Source: Chitinophagaceae bacterium (lineage in GTDB: Bacteria > Bacteroidota > Bacteroidia > Chitinophagales > UBA10324). Taken from it: 64,000 bases of DNA. Positions 1 through 8,282 of the stretch are shown in pieces. Each line of letters starts with the position of its first letter. Positions within the stretch are counted from its first letter, which is position 1. A program made the translations under genes and the position numbers. The stretch spans positions 62,001-126,000 of the forward strand of contig CANIPU010000006.1 in assembly GCA_947469485.1 (NCBI GenBank), read 5' to 3'. The notes beneath the pieces are model-generated. The model was given only the letters and a program-made list of their open reading frames with translations. It did no database searches and was not told the DNA's origin.

Positions 1-765
1 TGTAACAATGTATGGAACCAGATTTCCGTTCTGATAAAAATCGTAATGATAACGCGTAAACAGCAAATCCCATTTTGGTTTTATTGGTTCAGGATAAACT
101 ACTTTATTTCCATGTTGAATACTAAAGTAGGTATAAGCATAAGCAGGTTCCTTCGACATAACAATTTCATGTAAATCACTATTGTCGAGATTGGCATATT
201 TAAATTTGTACTCGTATTGATTTACAGTTTGGAAAACAATTTTTTTAAATCTTTCAGCCGAATTTAAACTGGGGCCAAGGTCAACCAGAAAAACACCAAT
301 AGCCTCTTCAGTTTGTTCAATTTTTCCTGAAGCAGAATTATAAGCAACACCTTTTACTTCAGATGGATCGGCGGGATTAGTATTTACCCAATCACCAATT
401 GCCGTTGAATCTTTATTCCAACTGCTTGCATCCCATCTCCATTTTGATCCGATGGTATCAGTTATAAAATTGAAATTGGAACTATTGGTTCTGGAAACTA
501 AAACCTGATTTCCACTATTAATCCAAATATGGAAACCGTTAAATGAAGTTTCGAATGCAAGATCCCAGCTACCATGTTCGCTTATAAAAGTGTCTTTTGT
601 TGCAAGTTTAAAATATACTTGATTTATATAGTCGGGCCCCATTCCAACTTGAGACACCTGAACTTCACCTGGCGGAGGTAATACGACTGCATCATCTTTT
701 TTAAAGCAAGATGACAATAGAACTGAAACAGATAAAAAAACAATTAATCGAACACGCAAAATCAT
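1..765 (-). CDS. HmuY-like lipoprotein, 3' part outside window
   Basis: The reading frame is open from an ATG at 765 to the window edge (255 codons seen, no stop), so the C-terminus is missing. The N-terminus is a lipoprotein signal with lipobox LLSSC (Cys about residue 20), followed by a charged and proline-rich linker. Two blocks typical of HmuY-family haem-binding proteins are visible: WDLAFETS near residue 66 and WDLLFTRY near residue 238. It starts 18 nt after the stop of the TonB receptor and is co-directional, so the two are probably one operon. It aligns by eye along its length with the secreted protein at 3028-4284. Binding of haem or another tetrapyrrole is inferred from family and context; no haem ligand residues were identified. 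Confidence 0.75.
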   Translation of the reverse strand, partial: MILRVRLIVFLSVSVLLSSCFKKDDAVVLPPPGEVQVSQVGMGPDYINQVYFKLATKDTFISEHGSWDLAFETSFNGFHIWINSGNQVLVSRTNSSNFNFITDTIGSKWRWDASSWNKDSTAIGDWVNTNPADPSEVKGVAYNSASGKIEQTEEAIGVFLVDLGPSLNSAERFKKIVFQTVNQYEYKFKYANLDNSDLHEIVMSKEPAYAYTYFSIQHGNKVVYPEPIKPKWDLLFTRYHYDFYQNGNLVPYIVT

Positions 766-783
766 TGAAAGCAAAATTAAGGT

Positions 784-3006
784 CTATTGTTTAAAAAATT
801 TTAGTACAAGTTTTAATGAAGCAAATCTTCCTGTACCGGTAGGTACTAATCCACTATTATCTGAATGCACACCTCCAATAACATTGCTGTTTATGTTTAT
901 GACATTTAATAAATTTTTTCCGGCCACAGAAATTGAAAGTCGTTTCTTCCAGAAAGTTTTTGATATTCCGGCTTCAAGCATTGTATAAGAATCAATCTGG
1001 GTTTGATAAATATTGGAACTGTCGTCAATTGCATAACCAAGTGTTGTGCCTGTTACTTTCAATTGCATAGTTGTTTTCAAATTCAGTTTTTTCCATTCAT
1101 AACCAATCTGCCCGTTCCATTCAGGTGAATATGAAAACTGAGGAATGCTCTTGTCTGTAATTGAAAGAGAATTAAATAAACCGGTTAGTGAAAATCCACT
1201 TGCAAAATCAAATGACTGGAATTGATAGTCAGCTTCAATTGATCCAACTGCAGTCTTATAATTTTCAATATTTATGTATGAATAAAGAAGTTGAGAAGAA
1301 TTAGTTAAAGCGAGAGTGATAATATTATGAATATCGTTATAGGAAAATGCACCTTTTAATTTAACAGTTGACTGGTCAATTTTTTTTGAATATGTACCTG
1401 AAAATAAAATATGATGCGAGTCTTCTGTCTTCAAATCAGGGTTACCCTGAATGTTATGATTGACATCAACAAAATATAAATCCATTTCTTTTAATGATGG
1501 TGCTCTGAATCCACGCGAATAACTTAAACGAATTGCCCATTTATTATCAGGATTGTAAACAAAGTTTAAGGAAGGAATAATTGGTTCTGCATAGCGAGTA
1601 TTATAACCATATCGAATAGCTGGCCTTAAAATGAGTTTATTAAATTTCCATTGCAGACTACCAAAAACAGCATAATCTTCAATTGATTGATTATGATCAA
1701 CTAATTTTTGTCCATGTGCATTTTCGAAATTGATATCATAACCGGCTATGTAACTGAAGTTATTTGTTGAAAGCACTTTACTTATACTTCCACGAAAAGC
1801 ATAAGCAGTAAACAAACTAGTATCCTGCATACTTGAAACCGGAATTAATTCCTGCGTTAGCAAAACCAGATCTTTACGATATGTATTTCTGATTCGGCTG
1901 TAATTTGAATACGCATTTGTAAAATCAAGTTTAAGGTTATGTGTAAGGCGAACAGATTGAAGCAAGGTTACATTCCATCGGTCAGTTAAATAATATTCGT
2001 CAAATGCATAAGCTTCATAAGGGCTTGTAACAGGCAAACCTTTATTTTGATTTGACTCATGAAAATAATCTGATTTCAATTGAAGGTCAGTGTATTTGGA
2101 TTTTAAACCATAAGCTATTCCAAAAAAATGTTGTTCATAAGGTTTCCATTGCTGCCACCTTCCGGTATCAGGATTACTAAACCCATCAAAAAAATTTCTC
2201 CCTCCATTTGCCGAAAAATGGTCGGCACCAAATTTGAAAAACACACTTCCATCAAAATTATATCTGCCGTTTGATTCATATAACACATTAGTGGCACCTT
2301 CAGAAGTGTTTTTAGAATTTTGTTTGGTAATAATATTTATTAATCCACCAATTGCATCGGTTCCATACATTGAACTCATTGGGCCTTCAATCAATTCTAG
2401 TCGTTCAACATTAGAAAGTAAAATTTGGGATAAATTGATATTCCCATTTTCTCTTCCAATCACAGGTACACCATCAATCAGAATCTTAACATTCTGTCCG
2501 TTCAATCCATTTATACTTATACCGGTTCCGAGAATATTATCTTCACTTAATCTAATATTTAATTGAGTATTTAATAAATCAGCTAAGCTGCTTACTTGTT
2601 TTGATTCAATTTGTTTGGCATCAATTACCCGTATATTATAAACTGATTTATCGCTTGCAGTTAAATTATATTCCCCTGTAACAACTACTTCTTGTAAACT
2701 GTTGGTTGATGGATTAAGTGATATTGTTGTGTCAGATTTATTTAACGATGTTTTTATTTCATTGTACCCAATTAAATGGATAGTTAAAAAACACGGCGGT
2801 ACAATTGATAATTGAATAAGCCCATCCTCATTTGTTAGACCAACAATTTGTTTGTTGTTATTGTTTTCTGCAACAACAATAACACCTGTAAGTGGTTGCT
2901 GATTTTCTGAATCAATAATTTTTACAGAGATTTTTTGTTGTGCATAAGAAACCTCTGCGCAACAAATCACCAATAAAAAACTCAAAAATATTTTGATTTG
3001 ATTCAT
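784..3006 (-). CDS. TonB-dependent outer-membrane receptor
   Basis: A 740-residue TonB-dependent receptor. The signal peptide ends near AEVSYA; residues about 25-100 form a carboxypeptidase-regulatory-like beta-sandwich (GVIVVAEN...GLIQLSIV), common in Bacteroidota receptors. The plug follows (about 110-230, with the motifs ILIDGVP and MYGTDAIGGLINIIT), then a 22-strand-type barrel with the late GFRAPSLKEM segment. I place the start at the ATG at 3006; an upstream in-frame TTG at 3012 would only add two residues before the signal peptide. It lies between two HmuY-like genes, so a haem/porphyrin-type ligand is the best guess, analogous to HmuR of Porphyromonas. It is not the SusC type, and no SusD gene is present. 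Confidence 0.9.
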   Translation of the reverse strand: MNQIKIFLSFLLVICCAEVSYAQQKISVKIIDSENQQPLTGVIVVAENNNNKQIVGLTNEDGLIQLSIVPPCFLTIHLIGYNEIKTSLNKSDTTISLNPSTNSLQEVVVTGEYNLTASDKSVYNIRVIDAKQIESKQVSSLADLLNTQLNIRLSEDNILGTGISINGLNGQNVKILIDGVPVIGRENGNINLSQILLSNVERLELIEGPMSSMYGTDAIGGLINIITKQNSKNTSEGATNVLYESNGRYNFDGSVFFKFGADHFSANGGRNFFDGFSNPDTGRWQQWKPYEQHFFGIAYGLKSKYTDLQLKSDYFHESNQNKGLPVTSPYEAYAFDEYYLTDRWNVTLLQSVRLTHNLKLDFTNAYSNYSRIRNTYRKDLVLLTQELIPVSSMQDTSLFTAYAFRGSISKVLSTNNFSYIAGYDINFENAHGQKLVDHNQSIEDYAVFGSLQWKFNKLILRPAIRYGYNTRYAEPIIPSLNFVYNPDNKWAIRLSYSRGFRAPSLKEMDLYFVDVNHNIQGNPDLKTEDSHHILFSGTYSKKIDQSTVKLKGAFSYNDIHNIITLALTNSSQLLYSYINIENYKTAVGSIEADYQFQSFDFASGFSLTGLFNSLSITDKSIPQFSYSPEWNGQIGYEWKKLNLKTTMQLKVTGTTLGYAIDDSSNIYQTQIDSYTMLEAGISKTFWKKRLSISVAGKNLLNVININSNVIGGVHSDNSGLVPTGTGRFASLKLVLKFFKQ

Positions 3007-3027
3007 CACCAATTCGCAGTCTTTTTT

Positions 3028-4284
3028 TTAACGCGCTATTACCAGTTTAAGTACTGCTGAATTTTTTTCTTGTGAATTTTTAATAAAATAAATTCCGTTT
3101 TCAAATGATACGGTATTTAAACCGATTGAATTTATACCGCTGTGAACTGTAGCGTTTTGAATCATTATCAATTCACCAACAGCATTATAAATATTGAATG
3201 ATGCATTTTCAGATTTATCAGAACTTACCAATAGTGATGAATTTCCGGATGATGGATTTGGAAAAATAGAAGCTAAAACCAAGCTTCTAGTTACATCTGA
3301 ATATCCAACATTAGTAAGCATTTTCTTGTTGAATACCGCTTTGCCAATACTGCTTGTAAAACTGGTAAACTGCAATTGCCATATTGCACCATTATTGTCT
3401 TTTACAAAATAGACCATTGAATCTTCGATTACATAAGCCGTTCCATCAAAAAATTTCCAGTCATATCCAATAATTGAAATATTAGAATCCAGTTGACTTT
3501 GATAATTAATAAAGTCAACGGTATTAACATCTATTTGATTTGCCTGAGCTGATAGAATTTTTACATTTCCCAATACACCAGTAACATTATAAAATCCAAT
3601 TCCGGTTACCTCACTTGTGTAACGCGTAAAAGTTAAATCCCAATTATCGGATGTTGGTTCGCGATTTAATTCTGATTGATTTGTCAAAGAGTAATAAGAA
3701 AAATTTTTGCCTGAATAATTGCTCAGCAAAACAGTATCAGTAACATCATTTGTATTATCAAGATTAGCAAATCTGAAAATCCAATCACCTGTAACATCCT
3801 TTTTAATTAACCATAATTTTTTAAAAGTATATGGTGCAACAAATCCGGTTCTCACTAAAAACAATGAATCGCCTGTAACAATATGAGTGACCTGATCATA
3901 TGTTCCCCATCCATAATTCGGATGTACGGTCATGTTCTGATTAAAGGCACCTAAATTCCAGGTGGTTTCAGAATTGCGAAGCATTTGCCAGTTTAAATAG
4001 CCAGTTGTATCAAGAGTTGAAAATCCGGTTAAATCAGTATTCGGAACCATAAAAACAGCAACCCCCAGAGTAGTATTTGCTAAAGCACTTGCCCCCATAA
4101 GTTTTGTAGTAAATGCAATTTCCCAATTATTGTTTGGCGCTTGCGATACTTCACCATTTTGCATGCTATACCAAATTTGATTTGCATATCCAGCACCCAT
4201 AGTAACAGAATCATTTACAACTGTTTGGGCATGAAGATTAAGAGTAATTAATAATGCAAAAGCAAGGGATAAAATTTTTTTCAT
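3028..4284 (-). CDS. HmuY-like protein exported by type IX secretion
   Basis: A 418-residue protein with a cleavable signal peptide (cut after NLHA, near residue 19), two HmuY-like blocks (NWEIAFTT and NWDLTFTRY) and a type A T9SS sorting domain over the last 80 residues (begins IFPNPSSGNSS; contains NAVGELI and GIYFIK). It is therefore expected to be secreted or surface-attached, whereas classical HmuY is a lipoprotein. The start is the ATG at 4284 in an A-rich context; the longer frame would start at a TTG and bury the signal peptide. It is the first gene of the three-gene locus, 21 nt upstream of the receptor. It aligns with the lipoprotein at 1-765 over shared blocks such as MGxxYxNQ, FANLDN/YANLDN and WDLxFTRY. 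A role as a secreted ligand-binding partner of the receptor is inferred. Confidence 0.75.
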   Translation of the reverse strand: MKKILSLAFALLITLNLHAQTVVNDSVTMGAGYANQIWYSMQNGEVSQAPNNNWEIAFTTKLMGASALANTTLGVAVFMVPNTDLTGFSTLDTTGYLNWQMLRNSETTWNLGAFNQNMTVHPNYGWGTYDQVTHIVTGDSLFLVRTGFVAPYTFKKLWLIKKDVTGDWIFRFANLDNTNDVTDTVLLSNYSGKNFSYYSLTNQSELNREPTSDNWDLTFTRYTSEVTGIGFYNVTGVLGNVKILSAQANQIDVNTVDFINYQSQLDSNISIIGYDWKFFDGTAYVIEDSMVYFVKDNNGAIWQLQFTSFTSSIGKAVFNKKMLTNVGYSDVTRSLVLASIFPNPSSGNSSLLVSSDKSENASFNIYNAVGELIMIQNATVHSGINSIGLNTVSFENGIYFIKNSQEKNSAVLKLVIAR

Positions 4285-4341
4285 TTTTGGGGTTTTAATA
4301 ATGAATTGCAAATTTACTATTGCACTACCCGTATTACTTAT

Positions 4342-4372
4342 AACTTATATCATTCATTATGATTTTGACAAA
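4342..4372 (-). promoter_or_regulatory. possible promoter of the HmuY-like/TonB locus
   Basis: On the minus strand TTTG (4372-4369) is followed after 19 nt by TATAAGTT (4349-4342), an imperfect match to the Bacteroidota -33/-7 pattern. It lies about 60 nt upstream of the ATG at 4284. No terminator separates the preceding histidine kinase, so read-through is also possible. Confidence 0.25.
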
Positions 4373-4416
4373 GCGATGACAATGCTTTTTATTAATACTT
4401 AAATTAGACCAGAATA

Positions 4417-5445
4417 TTACTTTTTCATGAGGGTAAAACCAAAGGTGGTTCCAACTCCAATACTGCTGCGCACATTAATAGTTTGTCCGTGAGCTTCAAT
4501 AATATGTTTGACAATTGATAGCCCTAAGCCAGTACCTCCAATATCTCTTGATCTGCTTTTATCTGCCCTATAAAATCGTTCGAATAACCGATTTAAGTGT
4601 TGCTCATCAATTCCATTTCCATCATCAGTAACTTCAACTAAAATATTTTCATCTATTTCATAGAAACTTACAACGGTGTTACCATTTTCTTTACCGTATT
4701 TTATTGAATTATCTAAAAGATTAATTAAAACCTGACGGACTTTTTCTTTGTCAGAAAAAACATAAAATGGCTCATCACTTCCTTTCTGAAAAGACAATTT
4801 GATTTTTCTTAAAGAAGATTTTAAATCGAGGGAATCAAAAACATCATTGGTAAGCATATGAATGTCAAATACTTCCTGCTCTAAAGTATAACTACCTGAT
4901 TCCAGTTGAGTAATTACTTCCAGGTCAGATATAAGATTTGTAAGCCTGTCAACATTGCGCGAGGCTTTTTCAAGAAAAATTTTGTTAACCTTTTCATCTT
5001 CCAAAGCTCCATCCAGTAAAGTATGAATGTATCCCTGAATGCTGAACAAAGGTGTTTTTAACTCATGAGTAACATTTGCAACAAATTCTTTACGATATAC
5101 TTCAAGTTTTTTCAGTTGCTCAATTTCTAATATCTTTTCATTTTCCCATTCAACAACCTCTTTATTCATTTTGTCAATCGGATCTTCATTTAACTTGTAC
5201 TTCAATAGGGATTCTTCTTTTCCTGATTTTAAATGATGAATTGATTTGTAAACCAATTTTATTTTCCGATAAATAAAAATTTGTAATGCATAAAAGAATA
5301 CTATGTACCCAATAACAAAAACAGAAACAAAAAGGATTAATACTGATGACCAATTAAATGAAGTTAACAGAGCGATAAGGGCCGCAGCTATAGCAATAAC
5401 TGAACTGGCATAAAAGGAGAGAATTGAAGGTTTTGGATTCTTCAT
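4417..5445 (-). CDS. sensor histidine kinase, PhoR-like
   Basis: A 342-residue membrane histidine kinase. Two adjacent hydrophobic segments (about 10-30 and 34-56) leave almost no periplasmic loop, so the signal is probably sensed in the membrane or cytoplasm. The HisKA domain has the phosphoacceptor His127 in NVTHELKTP; the ATPase domain shows the N box (LINLLDNSIKYG, Asn246), G1 (DDGNGI, 275-280), F box (LFERFYRAD) and G2 (GGTGLGLS, 303-310). It is encoded 56 nt downstream of its response regulator and co-directional. The H-box and order are like PhoR/PhoB, but there is no PAS domain and no phosphate gene nearby, so the stimulus is unknown. Confidence 0.92.
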   Translation of the reverse strand: MKNPKPSILSFYASSVIAIAAALIALLTSFNWSSVLILFVSVFVIGYIVFFYALQIFIYRKIKLVYKSIHHLKSGKEESLLKYKLNEDPIDKMNKEVVEWENEKILEIEQLKKLEVYRKEFVANVTHELKTPLFSIQGYIHTLLDGALEDEKVNKIFLEKASRNVDRLTNLISDLEVITQLESGSYTLEQEVFDIHMLTNDVFDSLDLKSSLRKIKLSFQKGSDEPFYVFSDKEKVRQVLINLLDNSIKYGKENGNTVVSFYEIDENILVEVTDDGNGIDEQHLNRLFERFYRADKSRSRDIGGTGLGLSIVKHIIEAHGQTINVRSSIGVGTTFGFTLMKK

Positions 5446-5501
5446 TGTTGCAAATTTGCAAATCGAGGTGTAATGAAACGAATCAATTAATTAACTCAAA
5501 A

Positions 5502-6182
5502 TCAGGAATCGAACTTATAACCGATTCCTTTGATTGTAACAATGTGATTATCACCAAACCTCTGACGGAGTTTTCGGATATGAACATCAATTGTACGATC
5601 ACCAACAATTACTTCAGTTCCCCATACTTTGTTTAATATTTCATCGCGATGAAAAACTTTTCCTGGTTTAGATACCAACAAATTAAGCAGTTCGAATTCT
5701 TTCCGGGGTAATGAGAAATGTTCGTCTTTATAATGAACCAAATATTGCTCCATATCAATTATAAAATCTCCGATTTGATTTTTACCCGGAATTTCAGAAG
5801 GTAGCAGCCTTCTTAATAGCGCATTAATTCTTGATAATAATAACTTGGGTTTTATCGGCTTAATTATATAATCATCAGCTCCTGCATTTAAACCTTTGAT
5901 TTCCGATTGTTCATCACCAAGGGCTGTTAGAAAAACAATCAATGTATTTTTAAACATCGGATTGCGACGAAGGTGTTCACAGGTTTCAACCCCATCCAAC
6001 TTCGGCATCATTATGTCAAGAATAATTAAATCTGGTTTTTGTTTTTCCGCAGTTTTTATTCCCTCAAGGCCATCATTTGCTGAACATACTTCAAATCCTT
6101 CTTTCTTAAGATTGTAAGAAATAAACTCAACTATATCAGGCTCATCATCCACCACTAATATTTTGAAACTACTATTCTCCAT
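5502..6182 (-). CDS. response regulator, OmpR/PhoB family
   Basis: A receiver plus winged-helix DNA-binding regulator of 226 residues. The receiver has the acidic pair in LVVDDEPD, the phospho-acceptor Asp56 in LIILDIMMPK, Thr86 in FLTALG and Lys108 in IIKPIKP. The C-terminal domain (about 138-226) is a PhoB-type winged helix with the recognition-helix region RTIDVHIRKLR. I chose the second ATG (6182): a TAnnTTTG -7 element ends at 6190, one base before the first ATG at 6188, which would place that ATG upstream of the expected transcription start. It is first in the operon with the kinase at 4417-5445. Confidence 0.92.
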   Translation of the reverse strand: MENSSFKILVVDDEPDIVEFISYNLKKEGFEVCSANDGLEGIKTAEKQKPDLIILDIMMPKLDGVETCEHLRRNPMFKNTLIVFLTALGDEQSEIKGLNAGADDYIIKPIKPKLLLSRINALLRRLLPSEIPGKNQIGDFIIDMEQYLVHYKDEHFSLPRKEFELLNLLVSKPGKVFHRDEILNKVWGTEVIVGDRTIDVHIRKLRQRFGDNHIVTIKGIGYKFDS

Positions 6183-6189
6183 GCGCATG

Positions 6190-6197
6190 CAAAAGTA
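6190..6197 (-). promoter_or_regulatory. -7 element of the two-component operon
   Basis: TACTTTTG on the minus strand matches TAnnTTTG. It ends 7 nt before the ATG at 6182, predicting an mRNA with almost no leader. I do not see a clear -33 element. Confidence 0.35.
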
Positions 6198-6265
6198 ATG
6201 GAAGTTAAAGAGAGACCGAGACTGATTATGTTAAGTAAAGGTTAACAATCAAATTAATTGCAATT

Positions 6266-8170
6266 TTACTCTGCTACTGCCCCGCCTTTATAAAGTTGTT
6301 TCCTGTATTTTAACGATGGCGAAATAATGAAGTCACCTAAACCCAATTTACTCCACTTTTCATCAATAGAATGAATTGTTTTTTCATCCATAGCTAAAAT
6401 ATTCGGCCAGTCCCGATCAAAATTATCAAACTCTTTAGTTTTGCGGGTACCATCAAGGGCAATGTGCGAAATTCCCTTCGAATCTTTTTCTTCAACTATA
6501 AAACTATCGCGGCGCGGATCAATGTTATTGGTAAATCTCCAAATGGCATCCTTTATATCCGAACAATCAACATTCGCCTCAAGGAAAATTATAATTTTAA
6601 TTGTACTTAATTCAGAATGGTCAAATAATAGGGGTGTAATTTCTTTTAAATGATTTTTTCTGTTCTTCTGTACAGAAATAAATAAAACTGAAATTCCATG
6701 AGCCATCAGGCTATCATTCACTTGTATTATCTCAGGAAAATCTTCCTTAAGTTTTTTAGAATTAACAGAGCTTGTAACTTTTGAAATCTGATTGCTATTT
6801 GATGTTCTTAATTCTTCAGGAAATTTTCTTGTTGCATCAACACACATTTTTCCACCGAAAGAAAATTTAGAGCAACTATGATCAAGCACATCCATTGGTC
6901 CCTGAGAAAAATAAAAATCCTGCTGAGGGTCAACATTCATTGATATTGTTTGTGAAACTTTTTTATAATCGTGAATGTCAATATCATCATCAACAATCAC
7001 AAGAATTTTGTTGAACATCATTTGTCCGGCACCCCACATGGCATTTGTAACCTTAATTGCCTGACCTGCATATTCCTTTTTTATTTTTACTATTGTGAGA
7101 TTATGAAATACTCCTTCAATAGGTAGTTCCATATCTTTTATTTCCGGAATCATTGTCATTTTAATCGGGGCCAGAAAAATCCGCTCGGTTGCTTTCCCTA
7201 ACCAGGCATCTTCTTGTGGCGGAATACCAACAATGGTTGAAGGATAAATTGGATTCTTTCTGTGTGTTATACAAGTGATATGAAACTTCGGATAAAAATC
7301 AGCGAGAGAATAATAACCGGTATGGTCGCCGAACGGACCTTCCAAAATATTTTCTTCCATCGGGTCAACATATCCTTCAATAATTATTTCCGCATCTGAA
7401 GGCACTTGTACATCTTGAGTGATGCATTGCACGAGTTCCACTTTTTTATTTCGCAGAAAACCTGCAAGCATGTACTCATCAATGTTATCCGGCAGGGGAG
7501 CAGTGGCGCAATATGTATAAACCGGATCACCGCCAAGAGCAACAGCAACAGGCATTTTAATTCCGAGTTTTTTATATTCCTGAAAATGACGAGCAGATAC
7601 TTTGTGTTTGTGCCAATGCATTCCAGTTACGGTAGGTGAAAAAACCTGCATGCGATACATCCCTACATTTCGGATATTGGTATTCGGGTCTTTGGTATGA
7701 ATAACCGGAAGGGTTATAAAAGGACCACCATCTTCGGGCCAACACTTCATTACCGGAAATTTTGTGATGTCAGGATTCATATTTACAACTTCCTGACAAG
7801 CTCCTCTGCCTCTCACAACCTTCGGCATCCATGAAGCCATCTGAGAAAGTTGAGGAAGCATGCGTAGTTTCTCAATGATGTTATCCTTCGGTTTCATCAG
7901 CATTTTAAAAAGCTCTTCAATTCTGGTTGTAACATCATCAAGATGATTTACTCCAAGCGCCATGCACATTCTTTTCTCAGAACCAAAAGCATTTATCAGA
8001 AAGGGTATTCCAGTTCCGGTATTTTCAAACAACAAAGCCGGCCCGTGATTTTTCGAAATGCGATCGGTGATTTCGGTTATTTCCAATTCAGGATTTACAT
8101 ATTCTTTAATACGAATTAATTCACCTGCATTTTCTAATTGTGCAATAAAATCTCGAAGAGAGGAATACAT
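6266..8170 (-). CDS. UbiD-family decarboxylase, probably menaquinone synthesis
   Basis: A 634-residue UbiD-family enzyme, a prenylated-FMN-dependent (de)carboxylase. Family residues are visible in NVGMYRMQ (Asn168, Arg173) and the acidic active-site block EGYVDP...LEGPFGDHTGYY (about 265-287). It is longer than E. coli UbiD (about 490), having a divergent C-terminal extension of roughly 150 residues; Bacteroidota homologues annotated as menaquinone biosynthesis decarboxylases share this size, so that role is the likeliest. No ubiX or other quinone gene is adjacent. It is a single gene, with the two-component operon downstream and an independent transcript upstream. Exact substrate is not determinable from sequence. 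Confidence 0.85.
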   Translation of the reverse strand: MYSSLRDFIAQLENAGELIRIKEYVNPELEITEITDRISKNHGPALLFENTGTGIPFLINAFGSEKRMCMALGVNHLDDVTTRIEELFKMLMKPKDNIIEKLRMLPQLSQMASWMPKVVRGRGACQEVVNMNPDITKFPVMKCWPEDGGPFITLPVIHTKDPNTNIRNVGMYRMQVFSPTVTGMHWHKHKVSARHFQEYKKLGIKMPVAVALGGDPVYTYCATAPLPDNIDEYMLAGFLRNKKVELVQCITQDVQVPSDAEIIIEGYVDPMEENILEGPFGDHTGYYSLADFYPKFHITCITHRKNPIYPSTIVGIPPQEDAWLGKATERIFLAPIKMTMIPEIKDMELPIEGVFHNLTIVKIKKEYAGQAIKVTNAMWGAGQMMFNKILVIVDDDIDIHDYKKVSQTISMNVDPQQDFYFSQGPMDVLDHSCSKFSFGGKMCVDATRKFPEELRTSNSNQISKVTSSVNSKKLKEDFPEIIQVNDSLMAHGISVLFISVQKNRKNHLKEITPLLFDHSELSTIKIIIFLEANVDCSDIKDAIWRFTNNIDPRRDSFIVEEKDSKGISHIALDGTRKTKEFDNFDRDWPNILAMDEKTIHSIDEKWSKLGLGDFIISPSLKYRKQLYKGGAVAE

Positions 8171-8250
8171 TTTTTAAAATTTATTAACGAAGACAAAAAT
8201 GAATAATCATTTTCATTAGAAACAAATAAAAAGCAGAACAGTTTTAATAA

Positions 8251-8280
8251 AAAAACTTGATTAGATAGTAATCAAGTAAA
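8251..8280 (-). terminator. intrinsic terminator after the arylsulfotransferase-like gene
   Basis: An 8-bp stem ACTTGATT/AATCAAGT (8255-8262 with 8270-8277) with a 7-nt loop, followed on the minus strand by a T-run. It sits just after the stop at 8283. Confidence 0.65.
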
Positions 8281-8282
8281 TT

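Noticed and set aside
6231-6247. GTTAA/TTAAC hairpin between the response regulator and UbiD genes
   Set aside because: Only five A/T-rich pairs; too weak to support a terminator or operator.
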